Shown here: positions 54,736-64,000 of the stretch, piece by piece
Position numbering within the stretch: position 1 is the first letter of the stretch
Layout of the letters: every line of letters starts with the position of its first letter
Origin: Anaspis maculata
Lineage: Eukaryota > Arthropoda > Insecta > Coleoptera > Scraptiidae
Direction: 5' to 3'
DNA: 64,000 bases
Assembly: GCA_949128115.1 (NCBI GenBank)
Contig: OX421966.1
Location: 6,634,001-6,698,000, forward strand
Program-made: the position numbers and the translations under genes
Notes under the pieces: generated by a model
What the model saw: the letters and a program-made list of their open reading frames with translations, nothing else
The model's database searches: none
Told to the model about the DNA's origin: nothing

Positions 54736-57700
54736 AAAATCATTAAAAAAACAATCCTATAAAATAGCCTCACTGTGTCATTTTAGGCTTACCTTCTTGT
54801 GGGTAGAATGACATAGGCATAAGAAAATACAAAAATGTGATCAAAATTCAGAGAACTCATCCAATTCAATACCACTGAAACTAATAAAATCAAAACATGA
54901 ACTTATAGATGCAATAATAGAGATCTCGAAAAATACTCAATTTACATAAGAGCATGTAGAAAACATATGAACCTAAAAGTAAAACAAAAATTGAACAAGA
55001 ACAAAAGTAGACACAACAATATTTTCACTGAATTAACGCAAACCGCACAAATGAATTGCACTGTAACAGTGACAAAGAAGCTACTGAACCAGGTTAGATT
55101 ATTTCTTGTACCGATTCGAACCGCACAAATGAATTCTTCAGTTTTTGACACCACAATACCACATCTGCGCACTCGCAATGTGCCCGAATTTTGCATGTCA
55201 ATTTATATGTCACTCTGCCCCAAACTAACAAAATTTCACTAACATAACTCTGTCTTGTTTGCATTATGAGATGTCATCGTCAATTTGTAGAGAGAAGGAC
55301 TAACAAATGACACATTACCATTAGCATAATAATCGCGGTTCAATCCCAAGGTTCGAGTTTGGCTGAATCAGTTTTCTTCTTCCAATACCAGGGAGGTTTG
55401 GGAATATTCGAGTGCTTTCCAACCACACAGCAAATTATCGCGCCCATATTGTTTAACTCTGATCACATTCCAACACAAAACCGTCAAAACACGTCAACAC
55501 GTCAATTTTTTTCTCAGAACAGCTGATTGTCGATGTCGCTCGCGCCCGAGTTCACCGCGTCCGCGTTACCGAGGCCATACGAGGTCTAGCAACGGATTCT
55601 ACTGATAGCCTGGCGCCATCTGTTAACGTACCTGGGTGTCAATTTGCGTGCCTAAATGAATGCAAGAAAATAAAATAACGAATATGTGAGCTCTACGAAG
55701 GCTCTTTATTTTAATTTATTTCTCCCCAAAACCGGTGGAACACCCCATTGTGTTCTTTTTCACTCTAGCGTAGGAAATTTTCCATCCACCCTGTTTACTT
55801 ACACCCATTTGGACCTCACAAGCTGTAGCTTGTCATGCAAGTCGTCAGTTTTCAGTCTCCCCCTCTGTTTTTTCTTTCCAATGCGTACCTTCAGGAATAA
55901 AGCTTTCTCACTTTTCATAGTCAGTTTTTCTGTGATGCACTGTAACAGTGACAAAGAAGCTACTGAACCAGGTTAGATCATCTCTTGTACCGATTTTTGT
56001 GGTGTTGGTTACAAGCATTCCCAGGTGATCAAGCAGTCGTTTCTCGTTAGAAAACATGACGTTGTGACTGGGCTCCTTCACCCTTTTTTCTTGACTCATA
56101 CAAGCAAGAAAAATCGTCAGACGTCAGAATGAATAATTGATTCGGAAGCACGATGATTTTTGAAATTATTTCTCCTCCTGAATTGGATTTTGAGTAAGTT
56201 TCTGATTAGAGTCACCTTTGATCGAACCCGAGATCGAACCCTTAATCTATGCCTCGATCTATGCCCTTAATTTTGCATGTTTGTCAGTATAGTTACGAAT
56301 TTCACTAACCTAAAGAATTGGCTTCAACGTGAAGTTTCAGCTTCCAAAATCGGCGCAAGGGTGAAAGAAGCTGCTTTTTATCTCTGCAAAACCAAACAGT
56401 CGAGCAAAAAATTGTTTTTTTCCAGATCGCCCTGAATGGTGAATAAAGGATATACCTACCTAGACCTCGACCTAGACATAAACTTGAAAAACTGTTCGAA
56501 ATACTGGTTTTACGACCTTCCCGAGCCAGTTAAGAAAAATATGAATATTTTTCAACAGAATTGGGAACAATTCAAACTTTTGAATTTCTGCAGTTTTACG
56601 CGCGACACCCTGTACCTACCTACCTACAGTACAATAAGTACGGGAGACTTGTATAAATGTATACATATAAATATAGCGTTTGATGATGTAAAATGACGGT
56701 TATTTACAAGAAAAAATCTTTCGATTTACAAAGTCTTTTCAATGAGGAGCTACACCACGCTGAATTCCACTGAAATTTCCAGGTGTTACTTGTTACGATT
56801 CAATCGCCCAGCAGTTTACATGAACCATAAACCCATTCGAAATGTTTCTCTTTTGCACGTGTGATTCGATATTCAAGCATTTCAATAATTCACAAAATAA
56901 AAGACCAATTTACTTTGGAAAATGAGGAGTTGAAAAACGACCCAAGGCGATTATTTGAATTAATCGATATCCCACAGTAATAAATGAAAGTTTCCAGAGA
57001 AACCCGGATAACAATTGAAGTGATCCACTCAAAAATTTTGCCTCACCTCAAATATGGATATCTCGAGGAAAAATCGGCCGATTTTGGAAATCGTGGTCGT
57101 GCTGGATAGCGTGTTCTTTTGGCTGTAATGTACTTGAATGGTAGGTACAGAGGTTCAACGACGCTGAGTGGGCTATACAGGGTGAAAACAGAAGAAGTGC
57201 AAAACTGGTCCCCGCTTCTGTGAAAAAAATCTCAGATTTTTCTAAGTGCAGTTTTGAGAAACACATATCAATATCTGTGACTTTCGAATTTTGATCTTGG
57301 TGCGTTTTTGAAGTGAAACTTCTTACTTTTGGAGTTTTTTTTTGTACAACCGCATTTTTTCACGTCGATCCTTAAGGTACTTGTGTGCTGCATTCAGATT
57401 TAAAGGGAATTCATTACGTAGCGAGACAAACTTTTTTATTGGAGAACTTGACGTGAATTCCACTAAGGGCTGCCACTTCCTTCGATCGTCTGAAACCTTT
57501 GACAAGGCTAGACGCATTCAGGACCTGGTTTTTCATTATGAAATGATCGTGCGTCTCCAACAAAGCTGTCACTGTGTTCTTCTTTCAACAATTCTACGAA
57601 GAGCAATTTCAAGATGGCACTCACGATGGAAAAAAGTTGAAGATCTCAGTTTTGAGTCTAGCAGGCTTATCGATGTCGCCACATCGCATTCCATTAGAAA

Positions 57701-57891
57701 CATGATTGTTCGGCGGAATATCCAGTTGCAGCTCGATATCTTCAAAAATAACTGATTCATCGAGAAAAGAAACAAAATTGAGGAAGTTCCACTTCTTTCA
57801 GCGTTTTTCAGAAACGCCTTAAGATATTTCAGAACTGTATGCAGCACCTTCATAAGCATGAAATCTGTCATCAATATTCTGATTTACATAC
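54736..57891. other. Intergenic with short direct repeats
   Basis: A 55-60 bp direct repeat (GCACTGTAACAGTGACAAAG and onward through CTACTGAACCAGGTTAGAT and TCTTGTACCGATT) lies at about 55059-55117 and 55937-55995. The frame at 57342-57755 (137 codons) and its minus-strand overlaps have no recognisable motif. I see no promoter, RNA gene or clear element ends before the LTR at 57892. Confidence 0.45.
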
Positions 57892-58316
57892 TGTTACGAA
57901 GCTCGCGACCATCCCGGCTCTTTCTAGAGAAATCTAGAATTACGCTTTGCATTCGGGAAGCATCGAGAGACTTCAGCGGTAGGTCACGACACGTCGAGAC
58001 TTCTGGCGGAGGTGCCGTAGAAAGTACGCGTATATTCTCGACGCAGATACCAGAAAAATCCTCGTGTGCTGTGAACACCATCAGGAAGCATCCAGAACCT
58101 TCGATGCCACTATAAGATAGGAACTCGACCTGGCATCGAGAGAGTTTGAATCGAGGGATCGTGGCGTCAACACCTTAAGCGAAATTGTGAATTTTCAAGC
58201 GATTAATAATTCTGTGCGTTATTTAGTTGTGTCGGTAGTAGCTAATGAAGTGCAGTTTGTTTACAAGTAAATCAGCGCATTTAATTTCGAGATAGGCGAA
58301 CCCGAATATCGTAACA
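57892..58316 (+). repeat. 5' LTR of second Gypsy element
   Basis: This 425-bp block starts TGTTACGAAGC and ends ATATCGTAACA. It is followed two bases later by a primer-binding-type sequence and then by a gag gene, which fixes it as the 5' LTR. The 3' LTR is not in the window. Confidence 0.75.
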
Positions 58317-58318
58317 TC

Positions 58319-58333
58319 TGGTGGCAGAAGTGG
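58319..58333 (+). other. Primer-binding-type site of second Gypsy element
   Basis: TGGTGGCAGAAGTGG lies just inside the LTR end. Strings of this TGGTGGCAGAAGTGG type are common at this place in arthropod Gypsy elements and would pair with the 3' end of a tRNA. Which tRNA was not determined. Confidence 0.55.
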
Positions 58334-58423
58334 ATATTTCGGAATTTGGAAATTTCAACTGCTGATTTCGAGGTAATCGATTAGTGACTGCGCCGATTGT
58401 CGGAACATTCGAGAAATCGTTTG

Positions 58424-59617
58424 ATGACGACCAGAAGCATGACACAAAAAGAAACAGAAAAGGCTTTAGCGAGTATCATGGCGATGATGCAAGAACAAAA
58501 AAAAAAACGTCTCGAAGAGAAAAAAGAATGGAAGGAAGTTCTGGAAGCCCAAGAGCAGAGACGGCTTGAGGAGAAGGAAGAATTTAAGAAAGTTCTCGAA
58601 GAGCAGAAGACAAAGCTCAGAGAAGTACTGGAGGGTCAAATGCATTATCTAGAGGAGAAACAAGAGAAGTTGAAAGCTGACATTCTAGATAATGTTCACG
58701 AACAAATACAAACGGTCCAGGAATTTGTCCATGAGAAGGTGACAGCGATGGAAGCGAACATCTTGCAACTTGAACAACGTGTTAGAAAAACTGCCATTTC
58801 CAGTTCAGCGACGAGCACGGGCGGGATCCATCGCGTGAAGCTGCCGAATTTTGATGGACAAAGCCCATGGTCCACTTACAAAAGGCAATTCGACGCAGCG
58901 GCCGAAGCCAACAGATGGACGGACAAGGAAAAGGCTACTGCAATGGTTCTAGCTCTCAGGGGTCCGGCATTGGAGCTGCTTCAGACAATACCTGAGAACG
59001 AACAGAAGTGTTTCGAAACACTGGTGAAGGTGCTGGAACTTCGCTACGGTGACAACCATGTGCAGCAGATACACCAGACCCGTCTGAGAACCAGGGTACA
59101 GAAGAGCGGAGAAAGCCTGCAGGAGTTCGAGGCCGACGTCCAGAGGCTGGTTAACCTTGCTTATCCAGCCTATCCATCAAGTCTGCTGCGAGGTCTGCTG
59201 GCTAATATTGCGAAAGAAACCTTCATCAATGGACTGAGGGACAACGAGTTGTGCCAGATGGTCACAATCAGCAACCCAGCGACGCTCACCGATGCCTTAA
59301 TCCACACGATTCGTATCGAAGCAGCCAAGGATTCTCCACGTCACTTCAAAATCAGAGAAGCGACATTGTAAGCACCCGAGAATCCAACAGTCAGGAAGGC
59401 CAGCGATTCACAGTCCCCGTCAGTCCAAGAGATGTTCCAGAAGATTCTCATCGCTTTGGAAAATAAGGAAGCAAGGACAGGGGGCAGGCCACGTTGCTTC
59501 GGATGTGAGAAACCGGGACATCTGCGCCGAAATTGCAGGCAAGGGTCGAGTTCAAGTGACCGTTCCGCGCCGGGGCGAAGAACTCCCAGCCCAGTTAGAC
59601 GCAACCAGGAAAACTAA
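58424..59617 (+). pseudogene. Second Gypsy element: gag with premature stop
   Basis: The first ATG in frame is at 58424. The N-terminal third is a long charged coiled coil (E/K/Q-rich, about residues 10-115). A capsid-like region follows, starting LPNFDGQSPWSTYKRQFDAA, where (L)P.F.G...W..(Y/F)...F is the usual retroelement capsid start. A TAA at 59369-59371 interrupts the frame after about 315 residues. The same frame then continues to a single CCHC knuckle (CFGCEKPGHLRRNC) and a true end at 59615-59617. The stop therefore separates capsid from nucleocapsid and is probably a decay mutation. Confidence 0.8.
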
Positions 59618-59635
59618 TTCCAGCTAGCGCTGGGG

Positions 59636-60732
59636 GGCGCACGCTGGCTGGCAGTCCCCAATGCCCCAAGAGCTACTCCGTTTCGTTGCTGAGGAAGTCA
59701 CCTTACAGTCTTCTTCTGAGTGGTAAGCTTGATGAAGACGATTGCGTTTTGGTTATTGACACTGGAGCCACAAAGTCGATCGTTCGACGTGGAATGCTTC
59801 GAAAACAACGGATCGTGGCGTTGAAGAACGGCACTCGCTTGACTACGGCCACTGGAGAGTCGGCTACATTGTACGGAGAAGCTGAAGTAAGCATTTGCTT
59901 CGGACGATTCTTGCTGCGAGAGAAGGTTTTGGTGGCTGACATTGTTGACGACTTCATACTTGGCCTGGACCTGATGAATAAGTACGGATTTGTCCTGGAT
60001 GTTGGTCAGCGGACACTGGGGATTGGAAACGAGGAAATTGCTCTTGAAACATCCATGAGGACTGCTGAAGAAATCCGTCTACTTTCTGCTGAAACCGTAC
60101 GTGTGGCCGCCAACTCCGAGAAGATCGTGTGGGCAACACTGAGTGGACAACCTGGAGGACATGTCACCGGCATTGCTGAACCCGACGCAGCTGCCAGCTG
60201 TCTCATGGCTTAGACATTAATCAACATGGATAAGACGAGAATTCCGATTAGAGTCAATAACTCGGACAAGACATGCAAAACGATCAAGGAAGGAGAAACT
60301 ATGGGCAAGTGTGAGCCCGTAGAATGGATCTCACGCTGCGAAGATAGATCGCCAGAAACTCCAGCTTCAAAACTTCTGGAGAAGTAGGTCGAGTATATGT
60401 TCTCATCCCAGTAGGAGCACATGAATGACAAAGAAAGGGAACTGGCGATGAAATTCATTCAAGAAGAAGCTACAGCCTTTGCGATGGAAGGCAGTCCAAC
60501 TGGGAGGACCAGTGTGATTCAACATCGCATCAACACGGAGAACGCTGCTCCGATTCGGCACGCTCCCAGGCGCCTACCACTGGCAAAGCAAAAGGAGGTG
60601 TCCAAGCTTCTGAAGAACATGCTGGATGAAGGCGTGATTGAGGAGTCAACAAGCCCATGGTCTTCTCCGGTTGTTTTGGTTAAAAAGAAAGACGGAAGTA
60701 CAAGATTTTGCGTCGACTATCGCAAACTCAAT
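59636..60732 (+). pseudogene. Second Gypsy element: pol relic (protease and RT start)
   Basis: It is read in the -1 frame relative to gag, as in elements that use -1 frameshifting. Protease is clear (VLVIDTGATKSIVRRG, then FILGLDLMNKYGFVLD). In-frame TAG stops occur at 60211, 60385 and 60412. The frame then resumes with a reverse transcriptase start: [37 protein letters not shown], and FCVDYRKLN. At about 60732 the RT is cut by the 3' end of a LINE. The catalytic YxDD, RNase H and integrase lie beyond that insertion, outside the window, if they exist. The element is distinct from the one at 26.7-33.8 kb, which has a single gag-pol frame. Confidence 0.85.
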
Positions 60733-63700
60733 ATATATATATATAATCAATAAATACCCCTTGTACCTTTCGGTGTAGGGTTATACAAATTTATAATAAC
60801 ATAATTCATAATTCTTGTTCTATTAAACTAAATAATCTATTCTTCATGCACGAACTTGGTCCATTGTTTTTTATCTTTTGCAAGCGTCTTTCCTTCGATC
60901 CAACTCAGTCCCTTTCCTGTCAGTGTTTTCCTCACTACGTCATCCCATGTTTCTTTCGGTCGTCCTCTACTTCTCTTTGCCTGGATTCTTGCTTCCCATA
61001 TTTGCTTCACTGGTCTGTTGATGTTCATTCTCTGCAGGTGGCCCCACCAGGCAAGTTGTCTTCTCTCTATGAATTCTGTTACTGGTTTGATCTCTAGCTC
61101 GTCTCTTATTTGGGTATTACGTATTCTGTCTCTCAGTGTGATTCCTTTGACTCGTCGCAGGTATTTCATCTCTGTCGATTCAATTTTTTTCTTCATTCGT
61201 TGAGATAAAATCCATGACTCGCATCCATATGTTAAAATCGGTCGAAATATAGTTTTGTAAACGTTTAATTTTGTCTTCCTTGTTATTTCTTTTTTGTTTA
61301 TAAAGGTCTTGTTCATTGAGTAGTATAGCTTGTTTACTTTGTTCAGTCTCTCGTTCAGGTCTATGTCTTGTTTTCCGGTTTCTTCTATAATAACTCCAAG
61401 GTAGGTGAATTGTGTGACTTGCTCTATCTGCTTTCCTTCCAAGTGTACTGTCAATGTTTGTGGTTCCCTGGTAATTGCCATTACTTTTGTTTTGTTGATG
61501 TTCATTTTCATTCCACTTTCTTTAAGGGTCTCGTTCCATACATTTAGATTTTGTTGTAGGTCTCTTTCGTTTCTCGCCATCACTATAATGTCATCTGCAA
61601 ATGCACATTCAGAAATCTGAATATTTTGCAGTTGTCGCACCCCTGTGTTCAACGTTTTCAATTTTGGTCTGCATTTCCTTATTATGTCGTCCATAAAAAC
61701 TGTAAATAGCGCTGGGCTCATCACCCCTCCCTGTCTTAATCCATCATCGGTTTCAAATCTTTCTGATGTGTTGTTATTCCAGACTATGTAATTGGTGGTA
61801 TTTTTGTAAAGACTTTTGATTGTTCTGATCAGTTTCCTATTTACTCCTCGTTGGCTTAGACTCTTCCATACTTCTTGCCGTGGTACCATATCAAATGCCT
61901 TTTCAAGATCTATAAATGCAAAATAGGCTTGCTTGTTGTACTGAAGCGTCTTGTGTATGATCTGTTTAATTGTGAAAATGTGGTCTTGTGCACTGTGTCC
62001 TTTCCGGAATCCACTCTGTACTTCTAGTAATGTAGGGTCTATTATTGTTCTTAATCTCTTCTCTAGTATCTGTTCATAAATTTTCATCGGTATGCTTAAT
62101 AATGTGATTCCCCTATAGTTCTCGCATTTCTTGTTATCATTTTTTTTGTAAATTGGCACCATCTTTCCTACTTCCCAGTCAGTTGGTATCTTTTCTTCCT
62201 TCCATATTTTGTTAAATAATTCCAGCATCAATCTTGTTCCTTCTTCACCTAAATTCTTCATCATTTCTGGTGTAATCTTGTCATGTCCCGGTGCCTTTCC
62301 ATTTTTCATCCTTCCCAATGCCTCCTTCAGCTCCTCTTCTGTTATCGCTTCTTCATTTCCATCGTTATCGTCTTCCTTCTCTTCAATTGTTGTTTCTTCA
62401 TCTGTATGTCTAATCTGCTGTGTATTTAGTAACTCCTGGAAGTACTCTTTCCATCTTGCCATGATATCATTTTTCTCAATCAATAGTACTCCTTCTTTAT
62501 TTTTTATTGTATTCACCTTTGCTCTTTTTCCCGTTCTTAGTGTTTTCAATATCCTGTAGAATAGTTTTTGGTTTTCCTTACTATTTACTTCCATTTTCTC
62601 TCCGAACTCTTTCCACGATTTTTCTTTGGCCTCTAATATGATTTTCTTTACTTTATTTCTTTGTTCTTTGTATTTCCCAAATGCTTCTTCTGTTCTTTGT
62701 CCCAAGTACTCCTTCCATTTTTTCTTCTTCAGTTTTACTTGTATTTTTATTTCTTCTGTCCACCATGATGTGCATTTCTGTTGATTATTTGTTTTGCATA
62801 CTCCGCATGTATCTCTGGCTGCGTCCATTATTATTTGCTTGAATCTCAGCCATGTCTGTTCTGCATTCATCTTTTTTAGTTTTCTTTTCTCAGTTTGGAT
62901 TCTGTGGCTAATCAGTTGTTCATATGCTTCTGCTGTCTCTCTCTCTTGTAGTTTGTATGTTCTTAGGGTTTCTTGTTGTACTTTATCTTCTTTCTTGTAT
63001 GTGTCTTTGTGTTGTCCATTAATATTTTTTATCTTTGCTACCACCAGAAAGTGGTCGCTGTCGATCTCCGCTCCTCTTCTCACTCTGACGTCTGTGATAA
63101 GTTTTCTGTTGGTTTTTTCGACCAGAATATAGTCTATTATTGAGTTTTCTTCTTTGTTTGGTGCTTCTCTGGTATATTTATGTATCTGTTTATGTTCATA
63201 GAATGTATTTGCCACTATAAAGTTATGTACCATACAATAATCAATTAGTCTTTCTCCGTTGTTGTTTCTTTTCTTTTCTCCGTGCTTCCCTATTGTTTCT
63301 GCCGTTTCGTTGTCTTTTATTCCAACCCTGCCATTGAAGTCTCCTGCAACGAAAATTATTCCTTTGCTAATTTCCGTCACTCTTTCCAGTTCATCCCAAA
63401 ATGTGTCCTTGATTTCCCTACCATCATCGTCGTTTGGTCCGTAAACTGCTATTATTGTTAATCGATTTTCTCCGTCTAATGATATTTCTACTGTTACTAT
63501 TCTTTCTGACCATGCTTTCCAGTGTGATATATTTCTTGCAATTTTCCTACTGATAATACATCCCACACCTGCTCTTGCTCTTTCATTTTCTGGTACGCCG
63601 CTATATAGTAAAATGTGTCCATTGTCGAGTTCTACTTCGCCTTCTCCTTTCTTCTTTGTCTCCGTAATTACCAATATGTCCAGTCCTTCCTTTTCAAATT

Positions 63701-64000
63701 CGTATTCTAAATCCTTTTCTTTGCCATTTACACTTCGTATATTCCATGTAGCCAGTTTCCATTTGCCTCTGTCGCGTTTTTTTATTTCCAGTAATTCATT
63801 CTTCCCCTTTATTAGTTTCTTGTGTTTGTTCCTTGCTAGTGTCGCCATTGTTCGTCCATGTTTGTGTGTTTTGTTTTCTTCTTCTACTCCATTGGCTGTT
63901 CCCTTCTCCATTCGTTTTTTGCGACCTCCATCTCAATTTCGTGTTTCTTGTTGTTCCAAATCCATTTTTTCCCATTTATTATCAATTTTTGATATCCGAT
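60733..64000 (-). mobile_element. RTE-type LINE inserted in Gypsy pol, 5' end beyond window
   Basis: The 3' end abuts the Gypsy RT motif CVDYRKLN at about 60732 and consists, on the minus strand, of a short 3' UTR of about 100 bp and a (TA)n tail at 60732-60745. A short 3' UTR ending in a microsatellite is typical of RTE-clade LINEs. A single long ORF fills the element. The 5' end is not reached by position 64000, so length and target duplication cannot be judged. It is younger than the Gypsy copy it interrupts. Confidence 0.85.
60837..63911 (-). CDS. LINE endonuclease-reverse transcriptase (RTE type)
   Basis: The ATG at 63911 opens 1024 codons without interruption. After a basic N-terminus the apurinic-type endonuclease starts near residue 52 (KLATWNIRSVNG), with ITETKK, AVYGPNDDD, GDFNGRVG and the catalytic-type SDHFLVV near 285. 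Reverse transcriptase begins near 535 with MKNGKAPGHDKITPEM, followed by LEVQSGFRKGHSAQDHIF, IDLEKAFDMV, GLRQGGVMSPALF and the catalytic FADDI near 760. The C-terminus has YGCESW and RRQLAWWGHLQRM with a GRPKETWDD motif, characteristic of this LINE group. The protein would nick target DNA and prime reverse transcription of its own RNA. All catalytic motifs are present, so the copy may be active if its 5' end is complete. Exact clade (RTE versus a near relative) is uncertain. Confidence 0.92.
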   Translation of the reverse strand: MEKGTANGVEEENKTHKHGRTMATLARNKHKKLIKGKNELLEIKKRDRGKWKLATWNIRSVNGKEKDLEYEFEKEGLDILVITETKKKGEGEVELDNGHILLYSGVPENERARAGVGCIISRKIARNISHWKAWSERIVTVEISLDGENRLTIIAVYGPNDDDGREIKDTFWDELERVTEISKGIIFVAGDFNGRVGIKDNETAETIGKHGEKKRNNNGERLIDYCMVHNFIVANTFYEHKQIHKYTREAPNKEENSIIDYILVEKTNRKLITDVRVRRGAEIDSDHFLVVAKIKNINGQHKDTYKKEDKVQQETLRTYKLQERETAEAYEQLISHRIQTEKRKLKKMNAEQTWLRFKQIIMDAARDTCGVCKTNNQQKCTSWWTEEIKIQVKLKKKKWKEYLGQRTEEAFGKYKEQRNKVKKIILEAKEKSWKEFGEKMEVNSKENQKLFYRILKTLRTGKRAKVNTIKNKEGVLLIEKNDIMARWKEYFQELLNTQQIRHTDEETTIEEKEDDNDGNEEAITEEELKEALGRMKNGKAPGHDKITPEMMKNLGEEGTRLMLELFNKIWKEEKIPTDWEVGKMVPIYKKNDNKKCENYRGITLLSIPMKIYEQILEKRLRTIIDPTLLEVQSGFRKGHSAQDHIFTIKQIIHKTLQYNKQAYFAFIDLEKAFDMVPRQEVWKSLSQRGVNRKLIRTIKSLYKNTTNYIVWNNNTSERFETDDGLRQGGVMSPALFTVFMDDIIRKCRPKLKTLNTGVRQLQNIQISECAFADDIIVMARNERDLQQNLNVWNETLKESGMKMNINKTKVMAITREPQTLTVHLEGKQIEQVTQFTYLGVIIEETGKQDIDLNERLNKVNKLYYSMNKTFINKKEITRKTKLNVYKTIFRPILTYGCESWILSQRMKKKIESTEMKYLRRVKGITLRDRIRNTQIRDELEIKPVTEFIERRQLAWWGHLQRMNINRPVKQIWEARIQAKRSRGRPKETWDDVVRKTLTGKGLSWIEGKTLAKDKKQWTKFVHEE

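Noticed and set aside
57342..57755. 137-codon frame upstream of the second Gypsy LTR, and a minus-strand overlap
   Set aside because: Neither strand gives a recognisable domain, and the two overlap. I kept it as unassigned intergenic sequence.
1..64000. tRNA, rRNA, CRISPR or prokaryotic operon features
   Set aside because: None was found. The splice signals and TE content are eukaryotic, and isolated GGTTCGA-like words do not sit in a cloverleaf.

Overview
The window is eukaryotic DNA: spliced genes, TATA and AATAAA signals, and a very high load of eukaryotic transposable elements (TEs). It is most plausibly from an arthropod. Abundant TAGGTA/TACCTA words, a Cys-rich TE-linked family that I associate with hemipterans, and the mix of Gypsy, BEL/Pao, RTE and hAT elements suggest a hemipteran insect. 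That assignment is an inference and is not proven by the sequence.

Host genes. Only three convincing host genes are visible, all on the + strand and all of the Ly6/uPAR (three-finger) family: Ly6-A (19914-20810), Ly6-B (44523-45235) and Ly6-C (49810-51009). Each has two coding exons, a phase-1 intron after about 59-60 codons, a signal peptide, ten mature cysteines ending in a C-x2-C-x3-LCN block, and a hydrophobic tail typical of GPI anchoring. Ly6-B and Ly6-C are products of a tandem duplication that also copied promoter and 3' flank. A decayed Ly6-A-like second exon lies at about 7489-7665. All three intact genes share a GATA-type motif, then a TATA-like box, then the ATG.

Layout. 1-770: PIF/Harbinger relic. 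780-3300: foldback with a Cys-rich (CXC-like) relic in its loop. 3361-4215: RTE endonuclease relic split by a solo-LTR-like insert. 7489-8000: Ly6 and Gypsy relics. 8725-18893: nested inverted repeats, namely an old foldback, a foldback MITE inserted in it, and a young, apparently identical inverted duplication of about 2.7 kb. 19.8-20.8 kb: Ly6-A. 22.6-26.1 kb: repeats and MITEs. 26710-33824: complete Gypsy retrotransposon with identical-looking 223-bp LTRs, interrupted by a 1.94-kb solo LTR. 35.2-37.3 kb: opposite-strand partner of the 22.6-24.1 kb repeat. 38300-44304: 6-kb hAT transposon with intact transposase, 8-bp target duplication and pre-insertion site still visible. 44.3-54.3 kb: the Ly6-B/Ly6-C duplication, with a minisatellite, BEL/Pao relic, foldback and hAT-like non-autonomous element inside. 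54382-54735: solo LTR. 57892-60732: decayed second Gypsy element. 60733-64000: RTE-type LINE with a full ORF inserted in that Gypsy element.

How it fits together. The Ly6 proteins are expected to be secreted and GPI-anchored on cells, and their shared promoter layout suggests co-expression. Everything else reads as successive TE insertions whose order can be worked out from nesting. No prokaryotic operon, CRISPR array, tRNA or rRNA gene was seen. All identity statements are by eye.
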